Source: CAZYTX01 sp964650485 (GTDB taxonomy: Bacteria > RBG-13-61-14 > DATKZS01). From it: DNA of 64,000 nt. Positions within the stretch are counted from its first letter, which is position 1, and each line of letters starts with the position of its first letter. The notes under the pieces are model-generated. The model searched no databases and was not told the DNA's origin. It was given only the letters and a program-made list of their open reading frames with translations. Both the position numbers and the translations under genes were made by a program. This document shows, piece after piece, positions 50,814 through 59,217 of this stretch. The stretch lies in the NCBI GenBank assembly GCA_964650485.1, contig CAZYTX010000009.1, positions 25,751 through 89,750 on the forward strand, given 5' to 3'.

Positions 50814-52241
50814 GTGGAGATAAAGCGCGAGAACGAGTTCATCCTGCGCGTGCCCAGGACCGGGAGCATGAAGGTTGACGCCTTCGTATACGCGGGCCGG
50901 GACGTCAAGGTGGAAGAGAGCGCCGTAAAGCAGCTCTGCGACGCGGCCTCCCTCCCCGGGGTCGAGCACGCCATCGCCATGCCGGACATACACCACGGCT
51001 ACGGCGTGCCCATCGGCTCGGTGGTGGCCACCCGTGACATAGTGGTGCCGGCAGCGGTGGGCTACGACGTAAACTGCGGCATGAGGCTGGTGGCGAGCTC
51101 TTTCCACGCAGCGGAGGTGGACGTGAAGGGCCTCGCAGACTCCATCAGGCGAGATATCCCCCTGGGCGAGGGCAAGCAGAACGTGCGCGTAAAGAAGAGC
51201 GAGTTCGAAGCATTGCTGCAAGGCGGGCTCTCAAAGCTGGTCAGCATCGGGGCCAAAGGGCACCGGGCCTGGGAGATGTTCGACCCGGATTCCGAGCGCC
51301 TCGCCCTCGAAAAGGTCGAGGACAGGGGCAGCATGGAGGGGGACGCGGAAGCGGTGCCTCCCCGGGCAATCGAGCGGGGCATGAGCCAGTTCGCCTCCCT
51401 GGGCGGGGGCAACCACTTCATCGAGCTCCAGGAGGTGGAGACAGTGTTCGACCGGGACGCCGCCCGCAGGCTGGGCCTTTTTGAGGGCCAGTTCACGGTG
51501 ATGGTGCACTCGGGCTCGCGCGGGTTCGGGCACGAGGTGGGCGGCCATTACATGAAGCTTGCAAAGCAGTATAACGAGAAGCACGGGGGAAACCCCAGCC
51601 GGGAGCTTTGCTTCTTCCCCCTGGGCGCGCGCAATGCTGATCTGTATATCAAGGCCATGAACGCCGCGGCCAACTTCGCTTTCGTCAACCGGGCGCTGAT
51701 GTCGGCGCTGGTTGTCGGCGACATAAAATTCCGCTATCCTGGCATGGAGTTCCGGCACATATACGACGTTCCTCACAACATGGCCAAGTTCGAAGAGCAC
51801 CATGGCCGGACCCTGCTGGTGCACCGCAAGGGCAGCACCAGGGCCTGGGACAAGGGGCTCATGCAGGGGACGCCCTTCGCCGGCCTGGGCCAGCCGGTGC
51901 TCATACCCGGGTCCATGGGCACGGGCAGTTACGTGCTGGTGGGGGTGCCCGGCGGCGCCAAGAGCCTGTTCAGCGTGAACCACGGCGCGGGAAGGACGAT
52001 GAGCCGGACCGCGGCCGCGGGCGGCAAAGGCAAGAAGAAGAAGCGGGAGGCGGCCATAAGCGACGCCGAGTTCACAAAGAGCATGGAGGGAGTGTATCTC
52101 GTTGCCGAGGACAGGCGCTCGGCAAAGGAAGAGGCCCCCGCGGCCTACAAGGACATAGACGCGGTCATACGCACGGTCACCGGCGCCGGCCTGGCCATGG
52201 CCGTGGCAAGGCTGCGGCCGAGGGCGGTGCTGAAAGGATAG
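50814..52241 (+). CDS. rtcB: RtcB-family RNA ligase
   Basis: GTP-dependent ligase joining 2',3'-cyclic phosphate or 3'-phosphate RNA ends to 5'-OH ends. Metal and guanylylation motifs are present: AMPDIHHGYGVPIGSVVA, GYDVNCGMRLV (catalytic-site Cys), SLGGGNHFIELQ, VMVHSGSRGFGHEV, YDVPHNMAKFEEH, PGSMGTGSYVLVG and NHGAGRTMSR with the nucleophilic His. A Lys/Gly-rich insert (GGKGKKKKRE) follows. GTG 50814 gives the normal N-terminus. Three bases separate it from the next gene. No archease gene is adjacent. Confidence 0.93.
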   Translation: MEIKRENEFILRVPRTGSMKVDAFVYAGRDVKVEESAVKQLCDAASLPGVEHAIAMPDIHHGYGVPIGSVVATRDIVVPAAVGYDVNCGMRLVASSFHAAEVDVKGLADSIRRDIPLGEGKQNVRVKKSEFEALLQGGLSKLVSIGAKGHRAWEMFDPDSERLALEKVEDRGSMEGDAEAVPPRAIERGMSQFASLGGGNHFIELQEVETVFDRDAARRLGLFEGQFTVMVHSGSRGFGHEVGGHYMKLAKQYNEKHGGNPSRELCFFPLGARNADLYIKAMNAAANFAFVNRALMSALVVGDIKFRYPGMEFRHIYDVPHNMAKFEEHHGRTLLVHRKGSTRAWDKGLMQGTPFAGLGQPVLIPGSMGTGSYVLVGVPGGAKSLFSVNHGAGRTMSRTAAAGGKGKKKKREAAISDAEFTKSMEGVYLVAEDRRSAKEEAPAAYKDIDAVIRTVTGAGLAMAVARLRPRAVLKG

Positions 52242-52244
52242 GGC

Positions 52245-52727
52245 ATGGAAGACGTAAAGCTGCTAAAACAGATACCCCTGTTCAAGGACTTCAAGGCCAC
52301 CGAGCTCATGAACGTGTCCATGGTGGCCGAGCAGGTATCCTGCAAGGCCGGGGACGTCATATTCAAAGAGGGCGGCAAGGGTGACGCCTTCTACGTGATA
52401 AAGGAGGGGCGCGCCAAGGTGACAAAGCGCGACTCTTACGGTGAGGAGGAGCACGTGCTGGCCCTCCTGGAAGAAGGCGAGTACTTCGGCGAGATCAGCC
52501 TGGTGGACCACCAGCCCAGGTCGGCGTCGGTGCACGCCGACGTTGACTCCAAGCTCTTGAAGATAAAAGAGAAGAACTTCACCAACCTGATAAAGGCAAA
52601 CAAAGACATGGAAAGGAAGTTCTTCCGCTCTTTCTCGATGGTCCTGTGCGAGAGGCTCAGGGTCACCAACCAGAACCTCACCTTCAGCCAGGAAATAAAC
52701 AGGATGATCGAGGATATGGAAGGTTGA
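52245..52727 (+). CDS. Cyclic-nucleotide-binding-domain protein
   Basis: The 160 residues are essentially one cNMP-binding domain: LLKQIPLFKDFKATELMNVS, GDVIFKEGGKGDAFYVIKEG, and the phosphate-binding cassette EYFGEISLVDHQPRSASVHA. The Glu and Arg that contact cyclic nucleotide phosphate are in place. There is no helix-turn-helix, so it is not a Crp-like regulator in itself. It is co-transcribed with rtcB and may sense a nucleotide signal; the partner is unknown. Confidence 0.88.
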   Translation: MEDVKLLKQIPLFKDFKATELMNVSMVAEQVSCKAGDVIFKEGGKGDAFYVIKEGRAKVTKRDSYGEEEHVLALLEEGEYFGEISLVDHQPRSASVHADVDSKLLKIKEKNFTNLIKANKDMERKFFRSFSMVLCERLRVTNQNLTFSQEINRMIEDMEG

Positions 52728-52766
52728 TTTTATACCGCCCTTTTAATGGCTTTTGTACACTAATTC

Positions 52767-52795
52767 TTATTACTGTTTCTTAAGACAAATAGAAT
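52767..52795 (+). promoter_or_regulatory. Candidate promoter of the biotin genes
   Basis: TAGAAT (52790-52795) is a good -10; the -35 at 17 bases is only TTATTA (52767-52772). It would give a leader of about 50 bases. No BirA-type operator was recognised. Confidence 0.35.
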
Positions 52796-52806
52796 ATATG
52801 GAAATC

Positions 52807-52834
52807 TTTGTGCACTTAGTGACTTCGTGGTTAA
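52807..52834 (+). repeat. Degenerate TTTGTG...CGTGGTTA intergenic repeat
   Basis: TTTGTGCACTTAGTGACTTC followed by GTGGTTA is a decayed form of a tandem 8-9 base theme (TTTGTGxxC) seen scattered in many bacterial genomes. Related pieces in opposite sense occur near 15797 and 29609. Origin unknown. Confidence 0.4.
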
Positions 52835-52850
52835 TAGAAAAGCCTTTTTG

Positions 52851-53828
52851 ATGCACCTGATCAAAGAAATCGAGGCGTGCGCCTCCCGGGGCGAAGCGAT
52901 CTCCCCGGACCTGGCGCTGGGGCTCTCCGTGCTCGATGAGAAGGACGCGCCCCTGCTGTTCCCCGCGGCGCGGCGGCTGCGTGTCGAGGCATCCGGAAAC
53001 AGGGCGTACCTGTGCTCGATAGTGAACGCCAAGTCGGGCCGCTGCGGCGAGGACTGCCGCTTCTGCGCCCAGTCCGCCCGCTACGGGGCAGATATTAAGA
53101 CGTATCCTCTGCTTTCCCTGGAAGAGATCATGTCCGCGGCCGGGGACGCGAAAAGGAACAGCGCCGGCGAATTCTCCATAGTGACCTCGGGCAAGGGAGT
53201 GTCCGACCCCGGCGAGGTCGAGCGCATGGGCGAGGCCATATCCAGGGTCCGGGACCTGGGCATGGACCCCTGCGCCTCCCCCGGGATCATCGCCCCCCAG
53301 GTTCTGGAGCAATGGAAGCAAAAGGGCCTGGTCAGGTTCCATCACAACCTGGAGAGCTCCCGGAGCTTTTTCAAAGAAGTGTGCACAACCCACGGCTACG
53401 ACGAGGACGTGGAGGTGGTGAGGGCTGCAAAAGAGCTCGGGCTCAAGGTGTGCTGCGGCGGGATATTCGGCATGGGCGAGTCGTGGGAGCAGAGGGTCGA
53501 GCTGGCCCTCATGCTTCGCGAGCTGGATGTTGACTCCGTGCCCGTGAACTTCTTAAATCCCATACCCGGCACCCCCATGGCGGAGGCCGCGCCCGGCATC
53601 TCCGCGCTCGATGCCCTGAAGACCGTGGCCATGATACGGCTGCTTATACCGGGCGCGCGCGTCATTCTCTGCGGGGGAAGGGAGAAGAACCTGCGGGACC
53701 TGCAGTCTTTCGCCTTCGAGGCCGGGGCCAGCGGCCTGCTCATTGGCAACTATCTCACCACCCCGGGAAGGCCCCCCGAACAGGACCTGCAATTGATACG
53801 AGACCTCGGAATGGAGCCGGCCTCATGA
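52851..53828 (+). CDS. bioB: Biotin synthase
   Basis: Radical SAM enzyme inserting sulfur into dethiobiotin. The cluster motif CGEDCRFCAQSARYG is near residue 67; FSIVTSGKGVSDPGEVERM, HHNLESSRSFF (ligands for the auxiliary cluster nearby) and PVNFLNPIPGTPMA are typical. I prefer ATG 52851 because the alternative GTG at 52827 lies inside a degenerate intergenic repeat. It overlaps bioF by 4 bp (ATGA). Confidence 0.94.
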   Translation: MHLIKEIEACASRGEAISPDLALGLSVLDEKDAPLLFPAARRLRVEASGNRAYLCSIVNAKSGRCGEDCRFCAQSARYGADIKTYPLLSLEEIMSAAGDAKRNSAGEFSIVTSGKGVSDPGEVERMGEAISRVRDLGMDPCASPGIIAPQVLEQWKQKGLVRFHHNLESSRSFFKEVCTTHGYDEDVEVVRAAKELGLKVCCGGIFGMGESWEQRVELALMLRELDVDSVPVNFLNPIPGTPMAEAAPGISALDALKTVAMIRLLIPGARVILCGGREKNLRDLQSFAFEAGASGLLIGNYLTTPGRPPEQDLQLIRDLGMEPAS

Positions 53829-54988
53829 CCCTCCCCTGGATCGAGCAAGAGATTGCAAGGCTTTCCGGGCAAGGGCTCATGCGCGACCTTCGGCGCGTGC
53901 GCTCTCCCCAGGGGCCAATGATCGAGCTCGACGGAAAAGAGGTCGTAAACTTCTGCGCCAACGACTACCTGGGTCTGGCATCGGACCACAGACTTATCTT
54001 GGCCGCCCACGCCGCGGCCCAGAGATGGGGGAGTGGTGCGGGGGCCTCCAGGCTGATAGCCGGGGACCTCAAGGTGTTCGAGGACCTGGAAAGGGAGCTG
54101 GCCCGGCTGAAAGGGACCCGGGCCGCGCTGCTCTTCTCCTCCGGGTACATGGCCAACACCGGCCTCATACCCGCGCTCGCCGGAGAGGGCGACTCGGTCT
54201 TCTCGGACTCGCTCAACCACGCCAGCATAATAGACGGGTGCAGGCTCTCGCGCGCATCCACGTTCGTATACAGGCACAACGACCCCGCGCACCTGGAGGA
54301 GCTGCTGGCACGGGCCGGGGACTCCGGCAAAAAGCTGGTGGTCACGGAAAGCCTGTTCAGCATGGAGGGAGACTTGGCCCCTCTTCCCGAGATCATGGAG
54401 GCGGCCAAGAAGCACAAGGCCATGCTCATGATCGACGACGCGCACGCCACCGGGGTGCTGGGGGACCGCGGCAGCGGGGCCCTGGAGCACTTTGGCATCC
54501 CTGCCGCGGAGGTGGAAGTTATCATGGGCACACTGGGAAAGGCGCTCGGCAGCGCCGGCGCGTTCGTGTGCGGGACCCGCGGGCTCATCCGCTACCTGGT
54601 GAATGCGGCCCGCACCTTCGTGTTCACCACCGGGCCGTCGCCGGCAGCGGCCGGCGCGGCCATGGAGGCGACAAGAATAGTGGAGGATGAGCCCTGGCGG
54701 CGAGAGCGCGTAAAAGAGCACGCCCAAAGGATCAGGCAGACCCTTGCCGGGATGGGCCGCGAGTCCGCGTCCGACCCGGACTCGCCCATCGTGCCCGTGG
54801 TCCTGGGAGATCGCGACCGGGCCATGCAGTCCTGCGAGCACCTGCTTGCAAAAGGCGTCTTCGTGCAGGGCATCCGGCCGCCCACCGTGCCCGAGGGGAC
54901 CTCCAGGCTCAGGATCACACTGTCCGCGGCCCATGAGGAATCGCATATCCAGCGGCTCTTGGCCGCGCTCCCCGGGGCGCTCGCATGA
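53825..54988 (+). CDS. bioF: 8-amino-7-oxononanoate synthase
   Basis: PLP enzyme condensing pimeloyl-thioester with alanine. The 387 residues include FCANDYLGLASDH, GSGASRL-like GSGAGASRLIAGD, SDSLNHASIIDGCRLS, VTESLFSMEGDLAPL and DDAHATGVLGDRGSG; the PLP lysine is in IMGTLGKALGSAGAF. AMPs and CoA-binding features fit the family. It overlaps bioB and bioA by 4 bp each. KBL, a close relative, is unlikely in this gene context. Confidence 0.94.
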   Translation: MTLPWIEQEIARLSGQGLMRDLRRVRSPQGPMIELDGKEVVNFCANDYLGLASDHRLILAAHAAAQRWGSGAGASRLIAGDLKVFEDLERELARLKGTRAALLFSSGYMANTGLIPALAGEGDSVFSDSLNHASIIDGCRLSRASTFVYRHNDPAHLEELLARAGDSGKKLVVTESLFSMEGDLAPLPEIMEAAKKHKAMLMIDDAHATGVLGDRGSGALEHFGIPAAEVEVIMGTLGKALGSAGAFVCGTRGLIRYLVNAARTFVFTTGPSPAAAGAAMEATRIVEDEPWRRERVKEHAQRIRQTLAGMGRESASDPDSPIVPVVLGDRDRAMQSCEHLLAKGVFVQGIRPPTVPEGTSRLRITLSAAHEESHIQRLLAALPGALA

Positions 54989-56355
54989 ACGAGGAGAACC
55001 GCTCGGAAGACTGGCGCCGGCGCGACCGGGCCGCTCTCTGGCACCCCTTCACCCAGCACAACCTCTGGGAGTCAGAGGAATTCCCGGTGATCGTCTCCGG
55101 GGAGGGCGTATACCTTTCCGACGCGGACGGCAATTGCTACCTTGACGGGGTGTCGTCGCTGTGGCTGAACGTGCACGGCCACTCCCGGCCCGAGATCAAC
55201 CGGGCCATAAAGGACCAGCTCGACAGCATCGCCCACTCGACCTTCCTGGGACAGTCGCACCCGCCCGGTATAATGCTGGCGGAGAGGCTCATCAAACTCG
55301 CGCCCGCCGGGCTCTCCCGGGTGTTCTTCTCGGACGACGGGTCCACCGCCATGGAGATAGCGCTGAAGATGGCGTACCAGTACTGGAGGCAGAAGCAGCC
55401 GGACCGCCCGGAGAGGAAGATTTTCATCACGTTTTCGAGCGCCTACCACGGCGACACCATCGGCTCGGTGAGCCTGGGAAGCATCGAGCTCTTCCACCAT
55501 ACCTACAGGCCGCTGCTCTTTCCCACCGCGGTCGTGCCGGCCCCTCACTGCCGGCGCTGTCCGCACCCGGATGAAAAAGACGGCTGCCGAGACGGGTCAG
55601 TATGCGCGGCCGCGCTCGACCGGGCGCTCTCAGAGAGGGCAGGCCAGGTGGCGGGAGTGGTCATGGAGCCGCTGGTGCAGGGGGCCGCGGGCATGATCGT
55701 GCACCCGCCCGGGTTACTGTCTCGAGTGAGGGAGCTGTGCCACAAGCACGGGGTGCTGCTTCTCGCCGACGAGGTGGCTACCGGCTTCGGCCGCACCGGC
55801 GAGGTGTTCGCCTGCCTGCACGAAAATGTGGCCCCGGACGTCATGTCAATAGGAAAGGGTATCTCAGGCGGGTACCTCCCCATCGCCGCCACCCTGACCA
55901 CGGAAGAGGTGTTCGACGCCTTCAGGGGCGAGCACCACTCCGAGAACACCTTTTTCCACGGGCACTCCTACACCGCGAACCAGTTGGGGTGCGCCGCGGC
56001 CCTGGCCTCGCTCGACATATTCGAAAAGGATAAAACCCTGGAGAATGTGAGGAGCCGGGCCGCAGAGGCCCGCGCCTGGCTGGAGGAGACAGCAAAGCTG
56101 GACCACGTGGGCGAGGCCCGGCAGAGGGGGCTCATGATGGGCATCGAGCTGGAACAGGACCCGGAAACAAAGACCCCTTACAGCCCGGAGCTGATGATGG
56201 GCAGGAAGGCCGTACTCGAGGCCAGGAAAAAGGGACTCATAATAAGACCGCTAGGCGACACTGTCATCATCATGCCGGCGCTGTGCATAAGCGCCGATGA
56301 GCTCGGCCGGGTCATGGGCATCACTTACGAGTCCATAAAACAGGCCACGGGGTAG
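54985..56355 (+). CDS. bioA: Adenosylmethionine-8-amino-7-oxononanoate aminotransferase
   Basis: Makes 7,8-diaminopelargonate with SAM (or lysine) as amino donor. The 456 residues start with WHPFTQHNLWE, the BioA hallmark, followed by GVSSLWLNVHGH, VFFSDDGSTAMEIALKMA, SSAYHGDTIGSVSLGSIE and DEVATGFGRTGE; the PLP lysine is in SIGKGISGGYLPIAAT. It completes bioB-bioF-bioA. bioD and the pimelate-forming genes are not in the window. Confidence 0.95.
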   Translation: MNEENRSEDWRRRDRAALWHPFTQHNLWESEEFPVIVSGEGVYLSDADGNCYLDGVSSLWLNVHGHSRPEINRAIKDQLDSIAHSTFLGQSHPPGIMLAERLIKLAPAGLSRVFFSDDGSTAMEIALKMAYQYWRQKQPDRPERKIFITFSSAYHGDTIGSVSLGSIELFHHTYRPLLFPTAVVPAPHCRRCPHPDEKDGCRDGSVCAAALDRALSERAGQVAGVVMEPLVQGAAGMIVHPPGLLSRVRELCHKHGVLLLADEVATGFGRTGEVFACLHENVAPDVMSIGKGISGGYLPIAATLTTEEVFDAFRGEHHSENTFFHGHSYTANQLGCAAALASLDIFEKDKTLENVRSRAAEARAWLEETAKLDHVGEARQRGLMMGIELEQDPETKTPYSPELMMGRKAVLEARKKGLIIRPLGDTVIIMPALCISADELGRVMGITYESIKQATG

Positions 56356-56509
56356 AGCCATCTTTACAAAGGCCAAACCAACACCGGCAGGCAGTATCCG
56401 TATTCCTGAAACCCAGCTTCTTATTAACAAGGGACCGGCCCACCCGGTGCTTTGCAACCGGTTGAAATTGTTCTAAGGTTAATGGGAAAGCCGTGATTGT
56501 TTAAAGGAG

Positions 56510-56528
56510 CTGATTGTAACCCAATCAG
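56510..56528 (+). repeat. Perfect hairpin upstream of the propeller-like gene
   Basis: CTGATTG, TAACC, CAATCAG: perfect 7-base arms with a 5-base loop. No T-run follows. It stands 14 bases before a second, longer inverted repeat. Confidence 0.5.
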
Positions 56529-56541
56529 GCTCGATGAGATC

Positions 56542-56590
56542 AACGGCCTCTTCTTGTTCATTATGACTATGCGCGAAATAAGAGGCCGTT
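56542..56590 (+). repeat. Long inverted repeat upstream of the propeller-like gene
   Basis: AACGGCCTCTT (56542-56552) and AAGAGGCCGTT (56580-56590) are perfect 11-base arms around 27 bases. The downstream arm ends 35 bases before the start codon, so the structure lies in the leader. Function unknown. Confidence 0.6.
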
Positions 56591-56624
56591 CTGGAAAAGA
56601 GTGATTATGAAAGGAGGGCCTGCC

Positions 56625-57788
56625 ATGAGAAAACGTATGGGAAGAAAAGCTCTGTTCATATTCCCCGCACTTGTCCTTGCCTCTGTTTTCGGGGCGGCTG
56701 CCCGGGGCGGCCCTGAAGCGGAGGAGCCGGAGGTGAGCGGCGCCGGCAGGAAGCTGGTGTTCCCGGCGCTTGTGTGGACCAGGCCGCTCCCGGAGGAGAT
56801 CACCTGTGTTGACATGGCGGAGAAGACCGGGCAGGTGGTGGCTTCCACCAGCCACAAGGTCTATTCATTCTCGACAGGCCCGGGCGCTGACTGGACCTTC
56901 GGCGGCGGCAAGGGGATCAAGCATATTGACGACCTTGCCATCAACCGGCAGGGCACCCGCATCATGTTCCAGTCGGACACCAAGAAGAAGCGGGCCACCC
57001 AGAGCATGGACCTCACAATCCACATGCTTGACAAGGAAGGCAACGAGCTCTGGAAGAAGAAAAACCCATACCGCTACCAGGACGCGGTGCTGAGCCCCTC
57101 TGGAAAGTACATAGTCATAGGCGAGCTCATGGCCGCGTCCACCAAGCTGTTCGACGACAACCTGAACCTCTTGTGGACCAAGCCCGTCCAGTTCTGGTAC
57201 GTGGCCTTCGACCCCGGGGAGCGCTTCCTGTTCGACGGCGAGGGGGGGATACTCTATACCCTTCCGGATGGAAAGAGTGCCTGGGACTTCGGCAGGTACA
57301 CCCGCATACTATCGGTCTCGGACGACGCCGAGTACGTGATGACCTCGTACTACCGGGCCCCCGGGTCCTCGGAGCGCATGTTTCTCATGGCAAGGAAGGC
57401 GCTCAAGAAGATCGAGCTCTCGGGGAAGGGAGGGTGCGTGTCACCGGACGGGGCCTACATGGCATACGTGAGCTCGGACAACAAGCTCCTGGTCTACCGC
57501 ACCAAGGAGGTCCTCACCTCGGGGGTCAAGGACCTGCCCCCCCTGTTCGAGGCAAAGATGATAAAGCCCTGGGCAATGAACCTGGCCCGGGACAACAGGA
57601 CCCTGTTCGTCATGGGCAAGGACTCTTCCATTACATCGGCCATGATGTTGGTGGACCTCGAGAAGATGAAGAAGGCATGGGAAAAGCCCGTGGCCAACAG
57701 CCTGAGGACGGCGCTTACCACCGAGGACAACCGCGAGGTGCTTGTAAAGTACGGTCCCAAGATGCTGAAGATGTATAAGAGCTACTAG
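56625..57788 (+). CDS. Exported beta-propeller-like hypothetical protein
   Basis: A 387-residue protein with a signal peptide (KALFIFPALVLASVFGAAARG) from ATG 56625, preceded by AAAGGAGGGCC. The mature part consists of repeated short beta motifs (GQVVASTSHKVYSFS, DDLAINRQGTRIMFQSD, DAVLSPSGKYIVIGE, AFDPGERFLFDGEGG, CVSPDGAYMAYVSSDNKLL), the pattern of a WD40/PQQ-type propeller with about six or seven blades. No catalytic motif is evident. It may bind proteins or ligands in the periplasm. It is alone between bioA and convergent genes. Confidence 0.72.
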   Translation: MRKRMGRKALFIFPALVLASVFGAAARGGPEAEEPEVSGAGRKLVFPALVWTRPLPEEITCVDMAEKTGQVVASTSHKVYSFSTGPGADWTFGGGKGIKHIDDLAINRQGTRIMFQSDTKKKRATQSMDLTIHMLDKEGNELWKKKNPYRYQDAVLSPSGKYIVIGELMAASTKLFDDNLNLLWTKPVQFWYVAFDPGERFLFDGEGGILYTLPDGKSAWDFGRYTRILSVSDDAEYVMTSYYRAPGSSERMFLMARKALKKIELSGKGGCVSPDGAYMAYVSSDNKLLVYRTKEVLTSGVKDLPPLFEAKMIKPWAMNLARDNRTLFVMGKDSSITSAMMLVDLEKMKKAWEKPVANSLRTALTTEDNREVLVKYGPKMLKMYKSY

Positions 57789-57907
57789 GGAAGGTTTGAG
57801 GCGTGAGGTGTGAGGGATTAAACGCCCGGACGCCAACGGCGCCAAGGTTTAATAGCCAATAATACTTTTATGTAATAATACATGAAGCTCATCTTCCTTG
57901 GCGACCT

Positions 57908-58459
57908 CTACTTCACCGGCATGGGCCTGTCCGCGCCGTAGAGGTTTAGTAACTCGCGCGCTCTTTTCAGTTGCTGGTCCACCTGCTCGCTGAGCTTGGG
58001 GTCGTATTCCTCCAGGCCAGTGAGTGCCCGGTCCCTTCTTTTCATCTCCATTACGAGGTAGTTGATCGAGCCGCTGAGCGCGGGCAGGGGGCTTCCGGGA
58101 GAGATGTCTTTACTCGCATCTTTCAGCCACTCCTTGCGCACCTTTAGCATGGTATTCCATGTCCTCGCCTTGGACTGGTACTTGCTCTTCTTCTCTATAA
58201 ACTTGCCCTCGTCAACCTCTTTCAGCTCCATGAGCTTCTCGTAGTTCATGCGCACCTGGTTGCGGATGTTCAACACGAACCTGTATATCTTCTCGAAGTC
58301 CTGCTTGGTGAGCTTCTTGGCCCCCTCCTCCGGGGCGGGCTTCCTGGGCGCGGGCTTCACCGTCCGCTCTTCAATGGGAGAGTATATGTCGTCGCAGCGA
58401 AAAAGCAGGGAAAGAAAAACCACCAACCCCGCGGCTACAATAGCACTATACGGTTTCAT
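57908..58459 (-). CDS. Hypothetical exported helical protein
   Basis: Not recognised. From ATG 58459 there is an N-terminal hydrophobic segment (AIVAAGLVVFLSLLF) followed by Cys and a Pro/Lys-rich stretch, then ~130 residues of charged helix (LTKQDFEKIYRFVLNIRNQV onward) with coiled-coil character. The Cys lacks a good lipobox (LLFRC), so it is either a signal anchor or an atypical lipoprotein. An ATG at 58477 overlaps the truA stop and adds six residues; either start suggests coupling to truA. Confidence 0.6.
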   Translation of the reverse strand: MKPYSAIVAAGLVVFLSLLFRCDDIYSPIEERTVKPAPRKPAPEEGAKKLTKQDFEKIYRFVLNIRNQVRMNYEKLMELKEVDEGKFIEKKSKYQSKARTWNTMLKVRKEWLKDASKDISPGSPLPALSGSINYLVMEMKRRDRALTGLEEYDPKLSEQVDQQLKRARELLNLYGADRPMPVK

Positions 58460-58476
58460 GTGTACCCCCGTATCCA

Positions 58477-59214
58477 TCAGTAGTCAACCCTTACCAGGTA
58501 GAGCCCGCAGGAGGGCGCGGTAATGCCCGCCTCCCTCCTGTCCCCGGACTCCAGTATCCTTTCCACGTCCTCCGGCGCCCTCTTGTGTGAGCCCACCTCT
58601 GAGAGGGTCCCCACTATTATCCTGGCCATGTTCTTCAAGAACCCCGAGCTCACCAGCTCCACGTTCACCAGCCCCTCGTGGTCACGGAACACTTCGATCC
58701 TCTTCATCCGCCGCACCGTGGTCCTGGCCTCGCACGAAGACGAGCGGAAGGCCGCAAAGTCATTCTCGCCAACCAGGCGCCGGGCCCCCTCCCGCATGGC
58801 CAGAACGTCAAGGGGCCGGTCAAAAAACCATGCCCGGTCCCGCAGGAGCGCGCTCCTTTCTCCCCGGTCCTTTACCAGGTACCTGTACACCTTGCCCCTG
58901 GCGTCGCTTCTTGCGTTGAACTTCTGATGCGCCTGCTCGGCATCAAGCACAGCCACGTCCTCCGGCAGCAGCGCGTTCAATGCCCGCTTGAAAACCTCTG
59001 CCGGGTGCGGGCTCGAGGTCTTCAGGCTCACCACCTGCCCCAGCGCGTGCACGCCCGAGTCGGTGCGGCCCGCGGCCACCGTCCGTATGCGCTCGCCCGT
59101 GAACCTCGAAAGCGCATCCTCGAGCTCGGCCTGCACCGTGCGCTGTCCAGGCTGCACCTGCCACCCGTGAAAGTCCCGGCCGTCGTACTCCAGCAAGAGC
59201 TTTATCACCTTCAC
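58477..59214 (-). CDS. truA: tRNA pseudouridine synthase A
   Basis: Converts U38-40 of the tRNA anticodon arm to pseudouridine. The 245 residues show the classic start LLEYDGRDFHGWQVQPGQRT, the catalytic Asp in AAGRTDSGVHALGQVV and FRSSSCEARTTVR; GFLKNMARIIVGTL and APSCGLYLVRVDY close the family pattern. The start is GTG 59214, four bases after the stop of the upstream barrel gene. Confidence 0.95.
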   Translation of the reverse strand: MKVIKLLLEYDGRDFHGWQVQPGQRTVQAELEDALSRFTGERIRTVAAGRTDSGVHALGQVVSLKTSSPHPAEVFKRALNALLPEDVAVLDAEQAHQKFNARSDARGKVYRYLVKDRGERSALLRDRAWFFDRPLDVLAMREGARRLVGENDFAAFRSSSCEARTTVRRMKRIEVFRDHEGLVNVELVSSGFLKNMARIIVGTLSEVGSHKRAPEDVERILESGDRREAGITAPSCGLYLVRVDY

Positions 59215-59217
59215 CGG

